64,000 nucleotides of DNA, taken from assembly GCF_004118675.1 (NCBI RefSeq), contig NZ_SDHZ01000001.1, positions 248,001 through 312,000 on the forward strand, given 5' to 3'. This DNA is from Filimonas effusa. GTDB lineage: Bacteria; Bacteroidota; Bacteroidia; Chitinophagales; Chitinophagaceae. The position numbers and the translations under genes were made by a program. The notes below the pieces were generated by a model. That model had not been told where the DNA came from. It did not search any database and saw only the letters and a list, made by a program, of their open reading frames with translations. Below, piece by piece: positions 26,414 to 35,427 of this stretch; the stretch's first letter is position 1, and every line of letters starts with the position of its first letter.

Positions 26414-28582
26414 ATGAAAGGTATTTTCCTGTTTTGCCTGCTTATTCTTCCATTGCCCTTATTGTTCGCCCAGGAGGTGGACAGCATCATTCATAACGCC
26501 ATACAGAAAAGAGCGGTCTACGAAAACGAACTCAACCACTATACCTGCGATATCGCTGTTAACGGGCAGCTGATGCTCAGAAGCTATCCTGAAAAATTGC
26601 TCGGACGCTCTCTGGAACTTAGCACAAGTGCAGGCCAGCTACGCTTCTACGCTGCCATGACAAAAGCAACTTATGCCAGAGACAATGATCGTTTTAAAAC
26701 CCAGATCCTCTCATCCGATGTCGACGGCAGCAGCAGCGCATGGGGATTTAGTTACCCGCAGACTTTTTCGTTTTACCAGGAAGTAGTACGCATTGGCGAT
26801 AATCTTAATGCGAGAGGTTTTGTTTCTCCCATTGCAGGTAATGCAAAAGACTATTATCATTACACGCTCGATAGTACCTATACCGAAAACGGCCATCTCA
26901 TCTACGGCATTACAGTAACACCCCGCAGAAAATACGATCCGGCATTCAGCGGGCAGCTCTTTCTGATGGAAGATGGCCGTATTCATCATGTGAAATTTCA
27001 ACTGCTGAAGCAGCAGCAGATGCAGATCCTTGATACCTTGATCGTAGAGCAGTCTTACCAGCCTTTTAATGGCAAATGGGCCATTAGTCAAACCCGGCTG
27101 CTACCGTCAACGGAATTATTGGGCTTTAACGCCTATGGCAGCTTTATTCAGTTACATACTAACTACAACTTTAATCCTAAAATAAGAGAAGGTTATTTTA
27201 ATAACGTAGTGATGATCTTTGATACCACTATCAATAGGCAGTCTCTTCCTTATTGGGATACTACCCGTTCGCTGCTGTTACGTAATAATGCCCTGGTACA
27301 ATACCATACCGCCGATACGCTTGAAGAAAAGCGCGCAAGGTCGGGTTATCTCGATTCTATAGACAGGGCCCGTAATAAACCCAATTGGTTTAAATTAACT
27401 TTTATGGGACAAACTTTCAGTAGGGCCGCCCATAAACGATATATCTCTGTCCCGCCCGCTATTGATTTGCTAAACTATAATACAGTAGAGGGACTCGTAG
27501 CCAATTTTGCTCCGGAAATGCGCAAATACTGGAATTCGGGACGTTATATCAGTGTGCTGGCCAACCTGCGTTACGGTTTTAGTAACCAGCATTTTAATGC
27601 GCATGTTACAGGTGTATACCGCTTTTACAGGAGCCTGAATAGCCTTAGGTTGTCTGTTGGACAACGGGTATTCCAGTTTAACAACGACCAGCCTATCACG
27701 CCAAGGGTGAATACCATCAATACCGTCTTGTATCGTAGTAATTTTATGAAGTTGTATGAAGCAAAATTCCTGGAACTGGGATACGACTACGATCCTGCGG
27801 CAGATTTTGTGTTGCGTTCATCCATTTCTTATCAGAACCGGTCGCCATTGGAAAACACCGCTTTTGGCTCTTGGGGGCATCCCAAAGGCAAGGAGTTTAC
27901 ACCTAACTATCCCGTTGAAATAACAGATGCCAACATTGTGAAACATTCGGCTTTGTCTGCTTCTCTTACCCTTCGCTGGCAGCCCGGATCACGTTATATT
28001 CAATTGCCCGACAGGAAAGCCAATATAGGCAGCGAGTATCCTGTCTTTGATCTTTCTTATACCCAGGGCTTACACGGTATTGCAGGAAGTGACGTAGATT
28101 ATAGCAAATGGTCACTCTCGATGATGCACCAGGTAGACCTGAAGATGAAAGGCAAACTGCAGTATAAACTGCACACAGGTGGTTTCCTGAATAAAAACAA
28201 AGTGTTTATACCCGACTATCAGCATTTTGCCGGTAACGATGGATTGTTTAATTCCAACTATCTCGGAACGCTGCTCATGAGTTCTTTCTATAAGTACAGC
28301 ACCACGGCATCCATATATGGAGGAGCGTATGTGGAATACCATTTGAATGGTTTCCTGAGTAATAAGATCCCGGTTTTCAGAAAGTATAATTGGTTTTTTA
28401 TAGTGGGAAGTAATAGTCTTGTGCTGGAAGGAGGAAACCACTATGTCGATGTGTTCTTCTCTATAGAAAATATCTTTAAAGTAGCCAGGATAGACTTCGT
28501 TCAATCGTTCAGAAGTAAAAGCTTTAATCGTTCCGGCATTAAACTGAATATTCCACTGGTATCGGGTAAGGTAGACCCTTAA
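26414..28582 (+). CDS. DUF5686-family outer membrane protein
   Basis: A 722-residue exported protein (signal to about residue 19, ending LLFAQE). It matches the Bacteroidota DUF5686 family. An N-terminal region begins with a VDSIIHNAIQKRAVYENELNHYTC segment and continues with FVSPIAGNAKDYYHYTL and YGITVTPRRKYDPAFSGQLF. A C-terminal part of about 350 residues is rich in amphipathic strands and looks like a beta barrel. Many members carry an N-terminal carboxypeptidase-regulatory domain, and this one lacks it. The function is unknown. Its TAA stop shares bases with the stop of the convergent DUF6508 gene. Confidence 0.82.
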   Translation: MKGIFLFCLLILPLPLLFAQEVDSIIHNAIQKRAVYENELNHYTCDIAVNGQLMLRSYPEKLLGRSLELSTSAGQLRFYAAMTKATYARDNDRFKTQILSSDVDGSSSAWGFSYPQTFSFYQEVVRIGDNLNARGFVSPIAGNAKDYYHYTLDSTYTENGHLIYGITVTPRRKYDPAFSGQLFLMEDGRIHHVKFQLLKQQQMQILDTLIVEQSYQPFNGKWAISQTRLLPSTELLGFNAYGSFIQLHTNYNFNPKIREGYFNNVVMIFDTTINRQSLPYWDTTRSLLLRNNALVQYHTADTLEEKRARSGYLDSIDRARNKPNWFKLTFMGQTFSRAAHKRYISVPPAIDLLNYNTVEGLVANFAPEMRKYWNSGRYISVLANLRYGFSNQHFNAHVTGVYRFYRSLNSLRLSVGQRVFQFNNDQPITPRVNTINTVLYRSNFMKLYEAKFLELGYDYDPAADFVLRSSISYQNRSPLENTAFGSWGHPKGKEFTPNYPVEITDANIVKHSALSASLTLRWQPGSRYIQLPDRKANIGSEYPVFDLSYTQGLHGIAGSDVDYSKWSLSMMHQVDLKMKGKLQYKLHTGGFLNKNKVFIPDYQHFAGNDGLFNSNYLGTLLMSSFYKYSTTASIYGGAYVEYHLNGFLSNKIPVFRKYNWFFIVGSNSLVLEGGNHYVDVFFSIENIFKVARIDFVQSFRSKSFNRSGIKLNIPLVSGKVDP

Positions 28583-28986
28583 AAGCGTAACTGCAAGAAA
28601 ACCGACTCCAGTCTGGATAATAAGTAAAACAAGGTTTTATCATGCATTTTTGCATAGAAATACCCCTCTACACTCCTGTCGGTCCAAATGATGAAAGTGA
28701 TGGTTTTTAAAATGCTATCCAGCGGCATTTTTTCGATGTCCTGCTGTAATGAATGGTATTGTATCGGGTTTTGTTGAAGGGCGTCGTAATCGGTATCTGC
28801 CAGCAGGTGTTCACAAAAAATATTGATAAAAGATTGCGCTTGTTTCTTTTTAAATGCACCTGGTATTTTTCTTAATGCAGCTTTAAAGGGCAGCCGGTTT
28901 TCGTCTGCTTCAGGCGTGAGGCTGTTCTTGTATGTCAACAGCTTCGCAATGCCACTTATCTGGTATGGTGTAAAATGTTGGTTCAA
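28579..28986 (-). CDS. DUF6508-like protein
   Basis: A 135-residue cytoplasmic protein. The C-terminal TDRSVEGYFYAKMHDKTLFYLLSRLE resembles DUF6508 proteins, which carry a TDR-x-VEG motif. No ATG exists in frame upstream of residue 90, and the frame closes at a TAA about 75 nt before the TTG at 28986, so TTG is the likely start. A -7 box TAAATTCG lies about 28 nt before that TTG on the minus strand. The stop codon overlaps that of the DUF5686 gene by 4 nt (shared TTAA). The role is unknown. Confidence 0.7.
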   Translation of the reverse strand: MNQHFTPYQISGIAKLLTYKNSLTPEADENRLPFKAALRKIPGAFKKKQAQSFINIFCEHLLADTDYDALQQNPIQYHSLQQDIEKMPLDSILKTITFIIWTDRSVEGYFYAKMHDKTLFYLLSRLESVFLQLRF

Positions 28987-29266
28987 ACGGGCGAGGTTTG
29001 TTGTAAAAACAGCAACGAATTTACAGGTAGCAGCGCCGCTATCAGGAAAGGGGTACCTATTTTATGCCGATTTTATGTTTATTTTAATCTAATCTTAAAC
29101 ATCTGCCTGCAACATTTTATGGATTAGGCAAATATGCCATCCTCTATGGCCAAAGCAGGATATTTTGTACTTTTGCGCTGAAATTTTGCTCACAACGCAA
29201 GTGAGTCCATACTTAATCATGGAATATTGGGCGTTTTTAGCCTGATGTCTGAAATTGAAAATAATA

Positions 29267-30307
29267 ATGGCCGTACTACACAACCGCATTTCCCAGGAGG
29301 AATTGAAACAGCGCCTGTATGCTGAAACAGAGGCGCGAACTACTATCAGCTTTTACCAGTATTTCACTATCGCCAATCCGCAGGAATTCAGGGATTCGCT
29401 TTACAAACAGCTTTTTGCTTTAAAGGTGTTTGGGCGTATTTATATAGCGAAGGAGGGAATCAATGCACAGATCAGCGTTCCACAGTCCGGTTTTGAAGAA
29501 CTACGGGCCTGTCTCTATGCTATCCCTGCGCTGAATGGTCTGCGCCTTAACATCGCCGTTGACGATGACGGCAAATCTTTCTGGGTACTGAAAATTAAGG
29601 TCCGGGATAAGATTGTTGCCGATGGTATCAACGACCCTTCGTTCAGCATGGAGCAGCGTGGCAAATATCTCGATGCCAGTGGAGTGAATGAGTTGATAGA
29701 CGATAAAAATACCGTATTCGTAGATATGCGAAATCATTACGAATACGAGGTAGGCCATTTCGTTAACGCAATAGAAGTTCCCTCCGATACCTTCAGAGAC
29801 CAGTTGCCCATGGCCGTGGATATGCTGCGCGGACAGGAAGATAAGAATATCGTCATGTACTGTACAGGTGGTATCCGGTGCGAAAAGGCCAGCGCCTATA
29901 TGTTACACCATGGATTCAAAAATGTATTTCACCTGGAGGGAGGTATTATAAATTATGCCAAACAGGTGAAAGACAATGGAATGGATAGCAAGTTCATAGG
30001 AAAGAATTTTGTGTTCGATGACCGTTTGGGTGAGCGTATCACCAATGATGTAATAGCCAGTTGTCACCAATGCGGAAAGCCTTGCGATGCACATACAAAC
30101 TGTAAGAATGATGGCTGCCATCTGCTGTTTATTCAATGCGAAGAATGCGCTGAGAAGTATGCCGGTTGTTGCAGTGAGGAGTGTAAGGAAACGATTCATA
30201 TGCCTGTAGCGCGCCAGAAAGAGCTGCGTAAGGGCGTAGAGAACGGACAGAATATATTTAATAAGTCGAAAGCAAGACTCCGGCCGAGCCCCAGGTTAAA
30301 GTCTTAA
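29267..30307 (+). CDS. trhO: tRNA uridine(34) hydroxylase, rhodanese-domain protein (TrhO/YceA)
   Basis: A 346-residue enzyme that hydroxylates uridine 34 of certain tRNAs to ho5U, independently of prephenate. The N-terminal acylphosphatase-like domain (about 20-110, [14 protein letters not shown]) is followed by a rhodanese domain (about 130-230). The catalytic Cys lies in the [11 protein letters not shown] loop, and a Cys-rich C-terminus ([20 protein letters not shown]) probably binds zinc. The ATG at 29267 is preferred over a TTG 12 nt upstream. A -7 box TACTTTTG at 29168-29175 may be its promoter. A strong hairpin follows the stop. Confidence 0.92.
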   Translation: MAVLHNRISQEELKQRLYAETEARTTISFYQYFTIANPQEFRDSLYKQLFALKVFGRIYIAKEGINAQISVPQSGFEELRACLYAIPALNGLRLNIAVDDDGKSFWVLKIKVRDKIVADGINDPSFSMEQRGKYLDASGVNELIDDKNTVFVDMRNHYEYEVGHFVNAIEVPSDTFRDQLPMAVDMLRGQEDKNIVMYCTGGIRCEKASAYMLHHGFKNVFHLEGGIINYAKQVKDNGMDSKFIGKNFVFDDRLGERITNDVIASCHQCGKPCDAHTNCKNDGCHLLFIQCEECAEKYAGCCSEECKETIHMPVARQKELRKGVENGQNIFNKSKARLRPSPRLKS

Positions 30308-30361
30308 AAACAATATCGCCTGGCAAACGGAATGGCACCGTTGCCAGGCGATATTGTTTTA
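30306..30361. terminator. Bidirectional terminator between trhO and a TonB receptor
   Basis: A 20-nt arm (30307-30326) pairs perfectly with 30341-30360, and ACGG/CCGT inside extends the stem. The outer ends read AAAA and TTTT, so each strand gets a T run. It lies between convergent genes and should stop both. Confidence 0.9.
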
Positions 30362-30385
30362 GCTGTATAATGTAAAAGCCCTTTG

Positions 30386-32305
30386 TTATAATCTGAAACT
30401 CAAACCGCCCATCAGCCAGCGCCCGGGCATTTGCGCACCCAGCAGATCAGCGTACGATTTATCGAATACATTATCTGCCTGTGCAAATACATTCAGTTTG
30501 TTGGCTATGATGAAATAACCTGCCTTGGCATTTAATACAAAATATTCTTTGCTGACAACGCCTTTTAACCCGGCTGCCGCCTGCGCATCTCTTACTTTGT
30601 AAATGCCGTTGAGGCTGATGTTGAACCGGCCCACATTATAACGTATCATACCATTCGTAAGATACTTGGCGTGCGATGAAGTATAGAATGAAGTGAATCC
30701 ATCACTGGTAACGGAATTCAGCCACACGAAACCTGCTGTAACGGATAAATGGCGTTTGCTGTTGAAAGAATGCTGCCATATGATATCGGCTTCAACTCCC
30801 GTAGTGTTTACTTTGGAGATATTCCTGGCTAATGCATAGGTGCCGGTACGAGAGAGATTGTCTTTCCGGGGCATGTCGGCATAAGAGGTTGTCGTCCAGT
30901 CCACCAGGTCGGTATGTCTGCGCTGAAAGAAGGTGGTTGCTATCTTTAGTTGCTTGCTGGCAAAGAAATCAAGTCCGGCTTCATAGCTGAATGATCTTTC
31001 AGCGCTCAGATTAGGGTTGCCGATACGGCCGCTGGTTACCAGCGATTTGTTATAGTTGTTGTAGCGTTCTGTGAAATCGGCATTTCTGATGGTTTTGCCG
31101 GCACTGGCCCTTACCAGTAGCTTGCCATAACGGTACGATGTATTGATTTGCGGAACCAGTTCGTAACCACTGCGTTCATTCCAGTCCAATCGTAAGGCGG
31201 GACTTATCGTAAATGCTTCGCTGGCTTCCAGGTTCAGAGCTGCAAAGGCAGCAGCCTGTTGTACGGTATGGTTACCCCGGTCGTTGGAGCGGATGCCTTT
31301 CCGCTGGTACTGCGCGCCACCTGTAAAAATGACTGCATCGTTAAAACGATGTTCATAGGTGGCTAATGCCTGCCATAAAGTAGAACGGTTGTTGTTGGCG
31401 GTGGATATTTTATTGTAAGCATAATGATCGTCTACCATTTTCTGACCGGCCTGCAATGAAAAATTATTGTTGTTTTTATGATAGTTCACGCTTAACTGGT
31501 TCCAAAGGGTGTTTACCTTCTCTGTTGCGGTATCCGATGCAAAACTGGTATAGAAATTCTGTGCGGCAAACCGGCGGCTATCGTAACTGCTGCGATAAGC
31601 TACCCGCCAGTTATCATTGATTTTGTATCCTGCAGAAGCAGAAAAGCTATGCAGGTGAAAAAAGCCATTGATGCCACGTTGTTCCTGCCCATCGGCATTG
31701 TTGCTCATGGCGCCGGCGCTGAAGGTCCATTTGTCGCCGCTGTAATAACCGCCGGCATTGGCGTTCAGCAACCCATAAGCGCCGCTGGTAACGCCGGCCT
31801 GTATCTGCTGCCCCTTGGTCTGTTGCCTGGCAAAGGCCTTGGTAATGATATGTATAACACCACCTACCGCATCCGATCCGTAAATGGCGGATGACGCACC
31901 CTTCAATACTTCTATTCTTTCTATTTCAGAAGGAATAATAGGCATATAACTGTTGAAATGGCCTGTATTTGGATCATTCACCCTCAGTCCGTCTATGATT
32001 ACTAATACCTGCTGAAAAGTGCCACCCCTTACCACAAAATCACTTTGCGCACCCATAGGGCCGCGCGCCTGTACCTCCATGCCGGGTAAATAACGTAACA
32101 TCTCATCCAGTGAATGCACCGGGTATTTGCTGATTTCTTCTCCCTTGATAACAAATAAATTCCTTCCTGTTTTGGAGCTGGCTACCGGGTTCAGCGTCGC
32201 AGTAATGGTAACTGGATCCAGGTCTTTTTCCGTAGTGACTTCCTGGGCTTGTAATGCAACCGGCAGATAACTGCCGGCTATGAAAGCAATATGTTTTAGC
32301 TTCAT
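30386..32305 (-). CDS. TonB-dependent receptor, BtuB-like
   Basis: A 639-residue receptor with a signal peptide (about 1-20, ending ALQAQ), a plug domain (about 35-150, with FVVRGGTFQQVLVIIDGLRVND and ERIEVLKGASSAIYGSDAVGGVI) and a barrel ending in SFRL-stop. Size and lack of an N-terminal regulatory-like domain match the BtuB/vitamin-B12 or small siderophore group. No cobalamin riboswitch was seen in the 208-nt region upstream, so the B12 assignment is weak. It stands alone and converges on trhO. Confidence 0.88.
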   Translation of the reverse strand: MKLKHIAFIAGSYLPVALQAQEVTTEKDLDPVTITATLNPVASSKTGRNLFVIKGEEISKYPVHSLDEMLRYLPGMEVQARGPMGAQSDFVVRGGTFQQVLVIIDGLRVNDPNTGHFNSYMPIIPSEIERIEVLKGASSAIYGSDAVGGVIHIITKAFARQQTKGQQIQAGVTSGAYGLLNANAGGYYSGDKWTFSAGAMSNNADGQEQRGINGFFHLHSFSASAGYKINDNWRVAYRSSYDSRRFAAQNFYTSFASDTATEKVNTLWNQLSVNYHKNNNNFSLQAGQKMVDDHYAYNKISTANNNRSTLWQALATYEHRFNDAVIFTGGAQYQRKGIRSNDRGNHTVQQAAAFAALNLEASEAFTISPALRLDWNERSGYELVPQINTSYRYGKLLVRASAGKTIRNADFTERYNNYNKSLVTSGRIGNPNLSAERSFSYEAGLDFFASKQLKIATTFFQRRHTDLVDWTTTSYADMPRKDNLSRTGTYALARNISKVNTTGVEADIIWQHSFNSKRHLSVTAGFVWLNSVTSDGFTSFYTSSHAKYLTNGMIRYNVGRFNISLNGIYKVRDAQAAAGLKGVVSKEYFVLNAKAGYFIIANKLNVFAQADNVFDKSYADLLGAQMPGRWLMGGLSFRL

Positions 32306-32513
32306 ATGTCAATAGTCAATTTTGAGCGTTGTGCGCGCAAAATTGCAGACTTATTACTATACTATTTTACTTTTTTGGGAAATGAATGCATTTCTGCCAA
32401 TGTTAATTTATGCCGACAAACAGCTAAAATAGATGATCCTCAGCCTGCTTATTGCGTTTATCTTTACTACTTATGCTATTTCCTTTTAATAAATAAACCA
32501 ATCAACGATTGAT

Positions 32514-34481
32514 ATGAAATGCATATCCTTGAAAAAATATGGCGCCTTGTTTGCCGCTTTCACGCTGGCAGCGCCGGCACTTGCAAAAGACTATGAATTA
32601 AAGTCCCCGGATAAAAAAATCACCGTTAATGTTGCTGTAGGTAAAAGTCTCGAATGGTCGGTTCGTTACGGTAATGAAACGATTCTGTTGCCTTCTGTAA
32701 TTGCGCTTCAGTTGCATAATAATAAATTGGGACAGAATGCTCTGGTGAACAAAGAAGACAGGCAATCGGTGAATCATACTATTATCGCCGATGTTCCTGT
32801 GAAATCTAAATATATTGCAGATCGCTACAACGAATTGAAGCTTTTCATGAAAGGCAATTATGCTGTTGTTTTCAGGGCGTATGATAATGGAGTGGCTTAT
32901 CGTTTTGAAATGGCGCTGGGCGATTCGGTGGCTGTAGTAAATGAAATTTCTGAATTTAACTTTCCGCAGAATAATAGGGTAATGTGGTCTGGCGAAACGA
33001 ATAAGGAATTTCAATCTCATTTTGAATCTTTATTCAAAGACTCTGTTATAAATGCGTTTAATACTACCGAGCATGCTGCCTTGCCGCTTTACATGGCAAC
33101 GCCGGCAGGTTCCAGTTTACTGCTAAGCGAATCGGATGTTTATGATTATCCCAATCTTTTCGTTTTTGGAACCGGAGGCAACGCATTCACCGCAGGTTTT
33201 CCTAAAGTAATCCTGGATAGAAAACATACAGGCGACCGTACGGCACGAATTACCCGCCTGGCGGATTATATCGCTAAAACAAGTGGCTCCCGTAGCCTGC
33301 CCTGGCGTTATCTGGTAATAGGAAATAATGATAAAACGATATTCGAATCTAATCTCACCTTCCAGTTGGCTTCCCCCAATGTTTTAGCAAATACCGCATG
33401 GATCAAACCGGGTAAGGTGGCGTGGGACTGGTGGAATGCAAACAACATCTATGGCGTGGATTTTAAAGCAGGATTGAATACGGAAACGTATAAGTATTAT
33501 ATCGACTTCGCTTCTACGTATGGCCTGGAATATATTGTATTGGACGAAGGCTGGTCTCGTACCACAACAGACATTATGACGCCTGCCAAAGAGATCGATA
33601 TAAAGGAACTGGTTGCCTATGCTGCTTCTAAAAACGTAGGTGTTATTCTGTGGGCGCTTTGGGAACCGCTTGATAAAGACCTCGACGCCATCCTCGACCG
33701 TTATGTGCAATGGGGGGTAAAAGGTATTAAAGTAGACTTTATGGCCCGTGCCGATCAGTATATGGTGAACTACTATGAACGTGTGGCCGCAGCCGCAGCT
33801 AAACGGCAACTACTGGTCGACTTGCATGGTGCTTATAAGCCGGTAGGACTGAACCGTAAATATCCTAACGTCCTTTCCTATGAAGGCGTAAGAGGATTGG
33901 AAAACTGTAAATGGAGCGAGGATATTACTCCGGGGCACGATGTTACACTCCCCTTTACGCGTATGGTGGCAGGCCCCATGGATTTTACACCCGGCGCTAT
34001 GATCAATGCCACTAAAAAGAATTTTCATATAACGTTTACGGAACCCATGAGCCAGGGTACACGTGCCCATCAGGTAGCCATGTATGTCATGTATGAAAGC
34101 CCGCTGCAAATGCTGGCCGACAATCCTTCCAATTATAGGAAAGATCCTGAGTGCACCCGTTTTATAGCGCAGATTCCTACTGTTTGGGATACCACTATTG
34201 CCTTACACGGCAAAGTAGGGGAGTACGTAGCTGTCGCCCGTAAAAATGGTGACAAATGGTATGTATCGGCTATGACCAACTGGGAGGCGAGAGAACTGGA
34301 TATCCCGCTGGATTTCCTGCCGGAGGGCTCCTGGAAAGCACAGGTGCTTGCCGATGGTATCAATGCAGCAGAGCATGCTGCAGACTACAGGATAACAACA
34401 CTACAGGTATCACGGAATTCCAGGCTGAAAGCAAACATGAGCAATGGCGGTGGCTGGTGTGCTGTCATCGGTAAAGAATAA
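32514..34481 (+). CDS. GH97-family alpha-glycosidase, retaining-type
   Basis: A 655-residue periplasmic enzyme with a signal peptide (about 1-24, ending PALAK). It has the three GH97 parts: an N-terminal beta-supersandwich (about 25-290), a (beta/alpha)8 barrel (about 300-560, with KVAWDWWNANN and YIVLDEGW) and a C-terminal beta domain. Asp408 in GIKVDFM sits where retaining GH97 alpha-galactosidase-type enzymes have their nucleophile, and Glu457 (SYEGVRG) may be the acid/base. The inverting SusB-type alpha-glucosidases lack that Asp. The sugar specificity is therefore more likely galactose-like, but this is inference. No Sus genes are adjacent. Confidence 0.9.
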   Translation: MKCISLKKYGALFAAFTLAAPALAKDYELKSPDKKITVNVAVGKSLEWSVRYGNETILLPSVIALQLHNNKLGQNALVNKEDRQSVNHTIIADVPVKSKYIADRYNELKLFMKGNYAVVFRAYDNGVAYRFEMALGDSVAVVNEISEFNFPQNNRVMWSGETNKEFQSHFESLFKDSVINAFNTTEHAALPLYMATPAGSSLLLSESDVYDYPNLFVFGTGGNAFTAGFPKVILDRKHTGDRTARITRLADYIAKTSGSRSLPWRYLVIGNNDKTIFESNLTFQLASPNVLANTAWIKPGKVAWDWWNANNIYGVDFKAGLNTETYKYYIDFASTYGLEYIVLDEGWSRTTTDIMTPAKEIDIKELVAYAASKNVGVILWALWEPLDKDLDAILDRYVQWGVKGIKVDFMARADQYMVNYYERVAAAAAKRQLLVDLHGAYKPVGLNRKYPNVLSYEGVRGLENCKWSEDITPGHDVTLPFTRMVAGPMDFTPGAMINATKKNFHITFTEPMSQGTRAHQVAMYVMYESPLQMLADNPSNYRKDPECTRFIAQIPTVWDTTIALHGKVGEYVAVARKNGDKWYVSAMTNWEARELDIPLDFLPEGSWKAQVLADGINAAEHAADYRITTLQVSRNSRLKANMSNGGGWCAVIGKE

Positions 34482-34537
34482 ATAAGGATGGTGTAACATA
34501 GTTCCCACCTATTTTTGCTGCAAAAATCAACACAACC

Positions 34538-35380
34538 ATGAAAAGAATGTACGCTCTGGCTATTGGCGTTATGATGGCATGCGCCGCTAACGTTGCCGTA
34601 GCACAGGTAAAGATCCCTGCTCCAAGTCCCGCTCAAACAGTAAAACAGGCTTTTGGCCTGGGCGATATTACCGTAGAATATTCCCGCCCTGCGCTGAAAG
34701 GAAGGAAATTGCTGACCGACCTGGCGCCTGCAGGTAAAGTATGGCGCACCGGTGCCAATGCTACCACTAAAATCACTTTTACGGAAGATGTGAAACTGGA
34801 AGGAAAAACGGTTGCTGCAGGTACATACGGACTGTACAGCGTGCCCAATGCCGGTAGCTGGGATATCATGCTTTACAAAGACCTGAAACTGGCTGGAAAC
34901 GTAGCTGATTACAAAACAGAAGACGAAGTGCTGCGTCTTAAAGTAAAAACCGTGAAGGGCCAGTTTACGGAGTCTTTTACCATCGCCTTCGACAATGTAC
35001 TGCCAACATCTGCTACCATGCTCCTTTCCTGGGGCACGATAGCTGTACCGGTAAAAATTACCTGCGACATCGATAGCCGTATCATGGCCAGCATCGAAAA
35101 GTCTGTAGCTTCCGAAAAACCCGCCTATTTCCCCGCAGCTACTTACTACTACGAGAATGGTAAAGACCTTTCCAAAGCGCTTCTGTGGGTGAACAAAGCA
35201 TTAGAGCAAAATCCCCAGGCTTTCTATATGATGCTGCTGAAAGCACGTATCGAACTCAAAATGGGCGACAAGAAAGCAGCACTGCAAAGCGCTCAGAAAA
35301 CTGTGGCGCTTTCCGAAGCCGCAAAGAACGACGACTACGTGAGAATGGCTAAAGCCCTTATTACAGAGGCAAAAAAATAG
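34538..35380 (+). CDS. DUF2911 domain protein with C-terminal TPR
   Basis: A 280-residue exported protein: signal peptide (about 1-23, ending VAVAQ), DUF2911 domain (about 30-170, with ITVEYSRPALKGRK, KVWRTGANATTKITF and AAGTYGLYSVP), then TPR-like helices (about 200-275). The fold is thought to be a periplasmic beta sandwich and the function is unknown. A -7 box TATTTTTG (34510-34517) sits 20 nt before the ATG and lies within a 17-nt inverted repeat (34511-34527), a possible operator. It is followed by mqo on the same strand. Confidence 0.88.
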   Translation: MKRMYALAIGVMMACAANVAVAQVKIPAPSPAQTVKQAFGLGDITVEYSRPALKGRKLLTDLAPAGKVWRTGANATTKITFTEDVKLEGKTVAAGTYGLYSVPNAGSWDIMLYKDLKLAGNVADYKTEDEVLRLKVKTVKGQFTESFTIAFDNVLPTSATMLLSWGTIAVPVKITCDIDSRIMASIEKSVASEKPAYFPAATYYYENGKDLSKALLWVNKALEQNPQAFYMMLLKARIELKMGDKKAALQSAQKTVALSEAAKNDDYVRMAKALITEAKK

Positions 35381-35410
35381 AATTTATACTATCCGTCTTC
35401 GTTTTAGGTG

Positions 35411-35418
35411 TAATTTTG
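35411..35418 (+). promoter_or_regulatory. -7 promoter box of mqo
   Basis: TAATTTTG matches TAnnTTTG and ends 9 nt before the ATG at 35428, the same spacing as in rlmB. No clear -33 box is seen 21 nt upstream. Confidence 0.35.
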
Positions 35419-35427
35419 CGCCCAGGA

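Noticed and set aside
32306-32513. Cobalamin riboswitch before the BtuB-like receptor
   Set aside because: No B12-box-like conserved sequence was seen on the minus strand in this 208-nt region.
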